64,000 nucleotides of DNA from Zygosaccharomyces rouxii (Eukaryota; Ascomycota; Saccharomycetes; Saccharomycetales; Saccharomycetaceae), in assembly GCF_000026365.1 (NCBI RefSeq), contig NC_012992.1, positions 1,400,094 to 1,464,093 on the forward strand. The letters run 5' to 3'. The number at the start of each line of letters is the position of its first letter. Positions within the stretch are counted from its first letter, which is position 1. Positions 57,108-64,000 of this stretch are shown here, in pieces. The translations under genes were made by a program, and so were the position numbers. The notes under the pieces were generated by a model. That model worked only from the letters and a program-made list of their open reading frames with translations, was not told the origin of the DNA and ran no database searches.

Positions 57108-59573
57108 ATGGGTTGGAAGAGTTATCTGCCTGGAACAAAAGAGTTCGAGGATAACCATTCTGCAGAAAGCTCTGCGATAGACAATGTGTCTAAAACCAGC
57201 TTCGGACTGACAACTCCTGGAGGGGAGGAAAAAAACCCAACGCTGACAGAAAAGGACCCTCATATAAGTTCTTCCGATAGTCCAAATGATGAAGAAGGTT
57301 ATCATAAATTTGTCGGAGGTAAGGAACAGGAACAGACGTCCATTAAGAAAGCAGGAGAGGAAGACCCGTTTGAGGGCAGTTCTTTCAACGATTCTAGTTC
57401 CAGTATTGCTGCAGCTGATGTTCTCGATATTACTAGGGCTGATATCCATCATATTGTAGATTTTAAAGAGACGGAAGATTACCCACCTGCGAATACCTTA
57501 AGAATGTGGTTAATGGGAATTATCCTTTCGATGGTTATTGGTGCTATCGATACTTTCTTCGCATTCAGATTTCCATCTATTGCCATTAGTCCTATTGTAG
57601 GTCAATTAATTTCGTATCCATTTGGTATCCTATGGTACCGTATAATGCCCAATTGGAAGTTTTCTATTGGTAGCAGATATACTTTTGAACTAAATCCAGG
57701 TAAATTTTCACCACAAGAGCAAGCTCTAGTGTATCTGTTCTGTAACACTGTTTACGGAACAGGTGTTTTAAAAAATACCCAAGTCGAACAGACCAGGTTT
57801 TTCAATGTGGATGTCGGCATTGGCAGATTCATCTTATTCAACATTGTTGGTTACCTACTAGCATGGGGTATGGCAGGTTTAGCCATTCCAATACTAGTGG
57901 ATCGTGAGGAACTAATCTGGCCATCTGTATTGGGTCCTTCTGCTTTAATTAATGCATTCCATTCAGATACTAAAGGTAAATTTTCCGATTTAAAAAAACC
58001 CAAATTCAGCTTTTTCATGATAGCGTTTGCAGGAAGTTTTGTCTGGTACTGGTTTTCGGACCTTATCCTTCCTTTTATCGCCAATTTAGGAGCATTCCCA
58101 TCTTGGATTAGACCAAAGAATAAAGTTTTGGGACAAGTCTTTGGTGTCAAAAATGGGCTAGGATTGTTACCAATTTCTTTTGATTGGCCAACGGTTTCTA
58201 ACATTAGTAACCCATTAACTACGCCAGTCTGGGCTGGTGTCATGATCTTTGCCAGCTTCTTCTTTTGGGCATGGGTAGTAATACCAGGTCTCTACTATCA
58301 AGACCACTGGCAAACCGCTCACATGCCATTAATGTCTAACAAAATTTTTGATAAAAATGGTGAAAGTTATCAGGTCAAAAAAGTCGTCAACAAAAAATGG
58401 GAGCTTGATTTCGAGAAATATAAGAAATACTCTCCAGTTTACTTACCAATTGGATTTTTAATTCAATTAGCATTAGGTCTTGGTGGATTTAGTTCTGTGA
58501 TGACCTTTTTCTTCTGGAAATTTAAATCTGATGTTTGGGATCCATTCATGCAACATTCAACAAAGAAAACTGCCCACTATAAGCCAGCGTACACCAAACC
58601 ATTTGTCGCAGCTTACATCGCATCCATGGTACTGGGTTTGGGTCTTGGGTTTGTTTTCGTTGAAGCTTGGGACAGAGATACTCAGATCGATTCTGGTGGA
58701 TTTGTGGTCTCAATTATTATCGGTATCGTTCTCTTTTTGCCCGTTGCCCTTGTGGAATCTAGATCATCATTTCTTTTAAACATGAATGGTATCCTTAACG
58801 TGATTGGAGCCTTTTGGTACAAGGGTAAGCCAATGGCAACGTTGTATTTTTTGAATTTCGGTTTTTCCCTTTTCCAACATGGGATGCATTTCACTCAAGG
58901 TGCTAAGTTGGGTTATTATATGAAAACACCTCCTAGATTAACAATCCTTGTCCTGTTAGTTTCAGGAATTTGGACATCATTAATCATTCCAAGTGTTACC
59001 GGTTACGTATTGTACCATGTGGGCAATGTTTGTACACCTAATGCGCATAACAACATGACCTGCAAGAGTCAACAAACTGCTTTCAACACTCAAATCGTTT
59101 GGGGGTTATTTGGATCCCATCTTTTCAGCAATGGCGGGCGTTACCAATTTATCATGTATTTTTTCCTAGTTGGTGCTGGTGTCTCTCTAATTGTTATTCT
59201 TATGCAATGGAGGAGACCAAATTCTCGCTTTTGGTCAAAGGTTAGTCCTACGTTGTTGTTATCAGGTGCTGAAGACATGCCAACATCTACCGGTCTTCAT
59301 TACGGTACCTGGTTCTTTTTGGTTCTTGTTTTCAACGGATTTATTCACAAAAAACGTCCTCATTGGTGGAGAAAATATAATTTAATTCTCGCTACTGCTC
59401 TTGACTGTGGTGTTGCCATTGCAGCTATTATTGTCTATTTTGCTGTCTCATACACGGGCGGTAGTTCGCATTACAAATGGTGGGCAACGGAAGTAACATC
59501 CTCAAGTTGTGACAGTAAGGGATGTCCATATAAGTCCAGTAAGACTATAAAACAACCACATGGACTGTGGTGA
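57108..59573 (+). CDS. OPT1: Oligopeptide transporter (OPT family, Opt1-like)
   Basis: An 821-residue protein (S. cerevisiae Opt1 is 799). A Ser/Glu-rich cytosolic N-terminus of about 120 residues precedes roughly a dozen membrane helices. OPT signatures include NTLRMWLMGIILSMVIGAID and FRFPSIAISPIVGQLISYPFG, then NPGKFSPQEQALVYLFCNT. The end is cytosolic, with PHWWRKYNLILATALDCG before the last helix. Opt1 carries glutathione and tetra/pentapeptides in S. cerevisiae. OPT1 (YJL212C) is the next gene after PEX2 on that chromosome, so this may be the displaced ortholog. An Opt2 or other OPT paralog is possible. Confidence 0.85.
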   Translation: MGWKSYLPGTKEFEDNHSAESSAIDNVSKTSFGLTTPGGEEKNPTLTEKDPHISSSDSPNDEEGYHKFVGGKEQEQTSIKKAGEEDPFEGSSFNDSSSSIAAADVLDITRADIHHIVDFKETEDYPPANTLRMWLMGIILSMVIGAIDTFFAFRFPSIAISPIVGQLISYPFGILWYRIMPNWKFSIGSRYTFELNPGKFSPQEQALVYLFCNTVYGTGVLKNTQVEQTRFFNVDVGIGRFILFNIVGYLLAWGMAGLAIPILVDREELIWPSVLGPSALINAFHSDTKGKFSDLKKPKFSFFMIAFAGSFVWYWFSDLILPFIANLGAFPSWIRPKNKVLGQVFGVKNGLGLLPISFDWPTVSNISNPLTTPVWAGVMIFASFFFWAWVVIPGLYYQDHWQTAHMPLMSNKIFDKNGESYQVKKVVNKKWELDFEKYKKYSPVYLPIGFLIQLALGLGGFSSVMTFFFWKFKSDVWDPFMQHSTKKTAHYKPAYTKPFVAAYIASMVLGLGLGFVFVEAWDRDTQIDSGGFVVSIIIGIVLFLPVALVESRSSFLLNMNGILNVIGAFWYKGKPMATLYFLNFGFSLFQHGMHFTQGAKLGYYMKTPPRLTILVLLVSGIWTSLIIPSVTGYVLYHVGNVCTPNAHNNMTCKSQQTAFNTQIVWGLFGSHLFSNGGRYQFIMYFFLVGAGVSLIVILMQWRRPNSRFWSKVSPTLLLSGAEDMPTSTGLHYGTWFFLVLVFNGFIHKKRPHWWRKYNLILATALDCGVAIAAIIVYFAVSYTGGSSHYKWWATEVTSSSCDSKGCPYKSSKTIKQPHGLW

Positions 59574-60568
59574 CCTGGAGATATTCATCTTTAATTTTCA
59601 ATTTTTCAATTCTTCATTCTTTCCATTGAAATCTCTTAATTCTTCAATAATAATGAAAAAATTAGAGCATATTTGAAACTCTTGTATATATATATTTTGA
59701 TTGCAATTATATATGCAGCAGATATAGATCGTTTCAAACAGAGCACGACTACCATTATATCTTGGGACCCTTTTTTTTCTTCTTTTTTTTTTCTTCACCC
59801 CGTTTTTCTGGGTGCATATTAATAATATCTATCGTCAAAAGGGTTCAGGTGCAGCCATGGGTGAAGTAAAGAGCTTTTGGACAGCTTAGCAAAACAAATG
59901 TAGGAAGAGAGACTTAGGTAAACAACTTTTTTTTAAATTGCTTTTAATCAATGCTCATCAAATGAAGTCCAGTGAATGAGGAACAATTTTGATTATTTAG
60001 TTAGGTTTCTGGATAGTCTGTACGACGAATGGAAAAAGTACGAAGAATAACGGAAAAAAAAGCATAAATGTGGAAACATTTAATGGGGTATGCCTCATTT
60101 CTTTAAAAAAGCTTCCAAATTTTCAATTCTTTCTTAGCTCCCATGTCTATCGATTTACTTGTTGAAGCTTGTCCTTTCAAGTATTTTGTCGGATAAATTT
60201 CGATGCTAAAGCCGCACGGCTGACACGTACTTTTTTCAGGATCCGGGGGACGAGGTAATGTATGATTCAGTTCACAGGATGAAAACCCGAAATCTAACGG
60301 CACAGCAATACCAGCAGAACCATGAAAGTAAATTGTATCAACAGTTCAAGATTATGGGCGACATTTTGTTAAGAAACTCCAAACAATGGCTAGTGGATAG
60401 CTTGTTGAAAGGTTAGCTGTCTTTTTAAAAATGAATTCCACCACTTAGAGCAGAATGTTACAAAGTATAGTAGGTATTCCTATTACAATGGTGCATGGAT
60501 TTCGACTTGGATATGCAAACACTTTCAGTACTTATTCTCACCACGTTCGCAAAACCCCAAAGTAGCGG
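59574..60568. other. Intergenic, about 1 kb
   Basis: AT-rich with several T-tracts (59768-59792, 59929-59938) after the OPT gene. A reverse-strand frame at 60103-60303 begins only at GTG and is not called. No other feature is seen. Confidence 0.45.
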
Positions 60569-61597
60569 CTAAGAGGGTGCGCATACCTTATTAGTTTCAC
60601 GAACGATATCCTTAAGATCGGAATAGCTAGTATCTTCAGATTTTAAGGGCAGAAGCATGAATTGAGATTCGTAGAAATCCAGACATTCCTTTCCATCAGC
60701 AAATTTTTCGTGTGCATGAGTCCATATTCCCTCGACACGCAGGTACCAGTTCATGTGACTGGCTATACGATCCCACTTTTCGAGATCATCTCCAGGAGCA
60801 AAGTGCATCACAGTTGCTAGAAATTTCACTCTTTGAGTAATATCTACAGCTTTGTACTTCTCTTTGATATGTGACTCGTAAGCACCAAAGATATCTTTAA
60901 AATTGTAATAAAGTAGCCATATTGTTATCATAGAGTAGCTATCATTCGCAAGTTCTAAAACTGCAAAACCAAGCGGGGATCGTACATTTTTGAGAAAGCC
61001 TCTATCGGAAATAAGCCGCATAAATCTCCCGTAGCGCTCATTGCCTGGCAAAGACTTAGGGTTTGAGGGAAATTCATCCTGGAGAAACTTTTTGTAAACC
61101 TCATTTGTTGCCTGGCTGTAACGTTTTACAGCTTCAAGAGAGACATCAGGCGCTGAAATCACGGAAGGTCTCAAGATGTGTTCTCTGAAGGAATTGTGAC
61201 ACTCGTCTCCGTCACAAAAAAAATGACGTGATCTCCAATAGTCCTGTTCATAAAATTCATTATTCATTTTGGATGCTACCTCATGCCATTTCTTCGTATC
61301 AAGTCCAGGATTCACAGCTAAAACATTACGAGAAAACATTTCTTTCGTATTGGAAAGTACTTTATCTTTTCTAATACGAAATTGGTGGCGGAGGAGAAAG
61401 AATAACAGACCAATCACAACAGCACCAATGTAACCGATGTAAGTGAAAACAACTACCTCGATAACACACAAAGATATAATTACTTGCCAGGAAAGATCAA
61501 AGTCGCATACATTGTGAACTATGCTCCTTAAAATGCGTCTGAAAGAATACTCCAGCGGTATAGGCTTGGGTTCTTTTTGATCGAGGTGCTTTTCCAT
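60569..61597 (-). CDS. COS/DUP-family membrane protein
   Basis: A 342-residue protein with two copies of the DUP-type motif: KWHEVASKMNNEFYEQDYW then FFCDGDECHNSF (about 101-137), and KWDRIASHMNWYLRVEGIW then FADGKECLDFY (about 273-310). Two hydrophobic helices lie at about 35-70 (WQVIISLCVIEVVVF, YIGAVVIGLLFFLL). This matches the two-repeat layout of Cos (DUP380) proteins, which promote endosomal sorting of membrane proteins in S. cerevisiae, although the second membrane pair is weak. COS genes are typically subtelomeric, fitting the setting. It diverges from the Vps10-like gene by about 145 bp. Confidence 0.78.
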   Translation of the reverse strand: MEKHLDQKEPKPIPLEYSFRRILRSIVHNVCDFDLSWQVIISLCVIEVVVFTYIGYIGAVVIGLLFFLLRHQFRIRKDKVLSNTKEMFSRNVLAVNPGLDTKKWHEVASKMNNEFYEQDYWRSRHFFCDGDECHNSFREHILRPSVISAPDVSLEAVKRYSQATNEVYKKFLQDEFPSNPKSLPGNERYGRFMRLISDRGFLKNVRSPLGFAVLELANDSYSMITIWLLYYNFKDIFGAYESHIKEKYKAVDITQRVKFLATVMHFAPGDDLEKWDRIASHMNWYLRVEGIWTHAHEKFADGKECLDFYESQFMLLPLKSEDTSYSDLKDIVRETNKVCAPS

Positions 61598-61740
61598 GCT
61601 GGTGGTGATCTGCAGCTTGAAAGAAAAAACCTCCTGCAGCGCTCACCTTCTTATCTCCATTATCAACATTACCCGAAGAAACCCAGAGAAAGAAAAATTG
61701 ATATAAGACCGGGGCCTGCGGATCTCGGGGATTCTTGGGC

Positions 61741-63894
61741 ATGCATTGCAACCATTGGCAACCAAGGATGCAAATATATCCTTTTTTGATATTTTGTGCT
61801 TTGTGGGCTCTAGGAACAACCCAGGAGTTTGTTCCTACGGTATGGAGATCTAATGTGGAGGTTTATGAAACCGATTTTGAGCATTGGGGTGGCATCTTGG
61901 ATGCCTTCAGGGATTCCAATACTTTGATGTTTCATTTCGAGGATAATTTCGAGGATCGTTTGCTGATAACATTTGATAGCGGTAGGAATTGGCGAACTGT
62001 CGATGTGTTTGGGGAAGGTATTCCATGGGTGGATGTTGATGAGTTTCATAAAGAGAGAGCGTTCGTAACGACCTCGTCTGGAAAGGTCCATATGACAGAA
62101 GATCAGGGAAGAAGTTGGAAGCAACTTTCTTTACCACAGGAAACCGAAGGCCAGAGTGATTGCTTCTTTGACACACATCCTTTCAATACGAATCTTCTAT
62201 TGCTACGCTGTGGTATTACAAGGGAAAGCCAAGACTCACACTATTTTAGAGAAGATGTCGCTTACGCTTCCGATGATGCTGGGAAAAGCTTTAGACGTAT
62301 TTCGGCGCCATTTGAAGAATATGAAGCTACTCAAGACCTAGAATACCGTGGTACTACCTGCAAGTTTGCCACTTCATCAAAAGAGTCTATTTTCGATAGG
62401 GATGGAATTTATTGCATGCACCGTTTGAGAAGCAGGACGGAAATTCAAAAACAGTCTACACATCCATATGGTATGAACATTGGAAAGAAAAATTTCAGAG
62501 AGACACAGCCCTCAGTTCCAAAAAGGTACACTATGGGTATCGCCTTCTACACAACCGATTTGGGTCAAAGTACAAAACTGTTTGATGAATTGGAAGGCTT
62601 CCCGGTTAAAGACGTGTCTATCCTTCCTTCCCATGTTTTGGTAACTACATCAGAGGCCAATGAAGCTGACGGTGCTGCAAACAGACTTTGGGTTTCTACA
62701 GGCGGGCCTTTCAAACCTGCACGCCTACCTAAGCGGGTGGCCTATTTACCACCGATGGTCAGCATGTCACTGGAGCTTGATCGAGAGCGTATATTATTAC
62801 ATGCTGTTCTGGAAGAAGATGAAGGTCACGGAAAATCCGAGCATTTGCTACTGTCCGATTCTTCTGGTCTCAACTTTTCTCTCATCGACTCCATAGCACA
62901 AGAACCTGCTCAGCATGTGATGTTCGAAAAGCTAAATAACCTCGAGGGAACAATATGGGGTGAATTCATTTTTGAAGAGGTTCATAATCGGAGCACGGAA
63001 TTGGGCATGGATGAAACAAATCTTGATAAGAAGGTCAATTGGCTTCAAAGAATTATTGAATTTATAAAGAAGCATGTCCTCCACAGAAAGCCCTATCCCC
63101 TCATGGAACCTTTCCCCTTTATCGAATATAAACGATTTTCCAAGAATAAAATAAGCTTCGACAATGGGGAAACATGGACCAATTTAAAGGTTGTGGATCC
63201 ATCTGGAAAACATAAGAACCTTTTCCAATGCGATATCGATGATGTAGAACACTGTTCTTTCCAGAAAAAAAAATTTTATTCTCCATTAATTAGAAATGAA
63301 CCAACAGCTGGTATACTCATGGAAACCGGTGTTGTTAGAGAACGTTCCCTAATCTTAGGTGAAAAAGATGCAATGGCTTTTATTTCACGAGACGGTGGTG
63401 CTTCTTGGGAGGTGGCTTTTGAATTTCCTGTGTATGCAGCATTTTTGGATTTTGGGAACATTATCGTTGCTATACCCAAGTTGTCTCAGAAAAACGGTAG
63501 GACATTGAAGAAGTTCTTTTATTCTGTGGATCAGGGAAATAATTGGAGGGAATATTACCTCGATATCGTACTTGATGAACCTGCACATGCGTACGATCTC
63601 GTACTTGATAGCTGGGGTTTAAACGCTGTGATAGGCCTTGTTAAACAAAAATACGAGCGGTCCAGTAAATATACCTTTTACACAATAGACTTTTCAGAAG
63701 TGTTCGGGGGGAGTGCTTGCACTGACGGAGATTGGGAAAAATGGTATTTGTCTGATGGCAAGTGTTTAAATGGTGTCAAGTACAGCTTTAACAGAAGAAA
63801 AGCGGATGCCCAATGTTTGATGAGGAAAGCATTTGAAGAGCTAACACTAAATGAGGAGAGTTGTGAGCCTAAAGACTCCCAAAGTAGTATTTAG
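61741..63894 (+). CDS. Single-domain Vps10/sortilin homolog lacking a membrane anchor
   Basis: A 717-residue product from the first ATG; an ATG at 61768 gives a better signal peptide (MQIYPFLIFCALWALGTTQ). The rest is one Vps10 domain. It has repeated Asp-box strands (TFDSGRNWRTVD, TEDQGRSWKQLS, SFDNGETWTNL, SRDGGASWEV, SVDQGNNWREY) and the cysteine-rich start of the 10CC module (CTDGDWEKWYLSDGKC). S. cerevisiae Pep1/Vps10 has two such domains, a transmembrane helix and a tail (1579 residues). This one stops at EESCEPKDSQSSI, just where the family continues with more cysteines. It may be a truncated relic or a secreted/vacuolar soluble form, like the short subtelomeric YNR065C/YNR066C relatives. 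Confidence 0.85.
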   Translation: MHCNHWQPRMQIYPFLIFCALWALGTTQEFVPTVWRSNVEVYETDFEHWGGILDAFRDSNTLMFHFEDNFEDRLLITFDSGRNWRTVDVFGEGIPWVDVDEFHKERAFVTTSSGKVHMTEDQGRSWKQLSLPQETEGQSDCFFDTHPFNTNLLLLRCGITRESQDSHYFREDVAYASDDAGKSFRRISAPFEEYEATQDLEYRGTTCKFATSSKESIFDRDGIYCMHRLRSRTEIQKQSTHPYGMNIGKKNFRETQPSVPKRYTMGIAFYTTDLGQSTKLFDELEGFPVKDVSILPSHVLVTTSEANEADGAANRLWVSTGGPFKPARLPKRVAYLPPMVSMSLELDRERILLHAVLEEDEGHGKSEHLLLSDSSGLNFSLIDSIAQEPAQHVMFEKLNNLEGTIWGEFIFEEVHNRSTELGMDETNLDKKVNWLQRIIEFIKKHVLHRKPYPLMEPFPFIEYKRFSKNKISFDNGETWTNLKVVDPSGKHKNLFQCDIDDVEHCSFQKKKFYSPLIRNEPTAGILMETGVVRERSLILGEKDAMAFISRDGGASWEVAFEFPVYAAFLDFGNIIVAIPKLSQKNGRTLKKFFYSVDQGNNWREYYLDIVLDEPAHAYDLVLDSWGLNAVIGLVKQKYERSSKYTFYTIDFSEVFGGSACTDGDWEKWYLSDGKCLNGVKYSFNRRKADAQCLMRKAFEELTLNEESCEPKDSQSSI

Positions 63895-64000
63895 TGGTCT
63901 CTAAGAAGTTTTTTTCGCCAGTTTTTCGATTCTTAATGTGTTGTTTGGTCGTTACTGAGGGTAAATGGACGTCAATCTGGGGCTGGCTATCAAATAAACT
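63895..64000. other. 3' flank of the Vps10-like gene to window end
   Basis: About 100 bp. No continuation of the Vps10 reading frame was recognised before the window ends, and no telomeric repeat is present. Confidence 0.4.

Noticed and set aside
60103..60303. Reverse-strand 66-codon frame with a Cys-x2-Cys motif near the COS-type gene
   Set aside because: It starts only at GTG, has no early ATG and matches no family I recognise. It was not called as a gene or as a COS fragment.

Overview
This is a nuclear chromosome segment from a budding yeast of the Saccharomycetaceae. It has compact, mostly intronless genes, short TACTAAC/GTATGT introns, yeast tRNA genes (one with a short intron) and the standard genetic code. 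Gene order points to a lineage that did not pass through the whole-genome duplication. One unbroken run carries homologs of genes that S. cerevisiae splits between chromosome III (PHO87, BUD5) and chromosome X left arm (PHO90, ACO2, ECM25, PRP21, RCY1, NCE101, YJL206C, LAA1, NUC1, CBP1, PEX2). Torulaspora, Zygotorulaspora or Zygosaccharomyces would fit; the exact species is not determined here.

Layout. Positions 1-31 kb are a conserved, densely packed core: phosphate transporter N-terminus (cut by the window edge), tRNA-Thr, ACO2, BUD5-type Ras-family GEF, ECM25, tRNA-Lys, PRP21, RCY1, an F-box protein, an RNase H2 subunit C candidate, NCE101 (52 aa), a Zn2Cys6 regulator, tRNA-Gly, LAA1, NUC1, CBP1 and PEX2. 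Positions 31-38 kb hold another Zn2Cys6 regulator, DIC1 and a complete a-type mating cassette. The cassette has an HMG-box a2 gene diverging from a three-exon homeodomain a1 gene. It is followed by a leftover 3' end of the alpha1 gene that contains an HO-site-like sequence, then a forkhead-site tandem repeat array and a tRNA-Ile. DIC1 next to MAT is the usual left flank in pre-duplication yeasts, but the expected right neighbour SLA2 is absent.

Positions 40-50 kb are an accessory cluster: ketopantoate-reductase-like enzyme, Zn2Cys6 regulator, RidA-type deaminase, flavodoxin-fold quinone reductase, class-III aminotransferase and amino-acid permease. GATAA/TTATC sites are concentrated in its shared promoters, so I infer a nitrogen-controlled amine or amino-acid catabolic cluster. 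Positions 50-64 kb are looser and look subtelomeric: CYB2-type lactate dehydrogenase, GRE2-type reductase, a 3.1 kb gene-poor stretch, an oligopeptide transporter, a COS/DUP-type membrane protein and a one-domain, membrane-anchor-less Vps10/sortilin homolog.

The most notable points are the MATa locus with its alpha1 remnant and forkhead repeat array, the abrupt change from conserved core to subtelomere-like content beside MAT, and the putative nitrogen-regulated gene cluster. Several ORFs that look longer begin at TTG; the starts given here are the first in-frame ATG.
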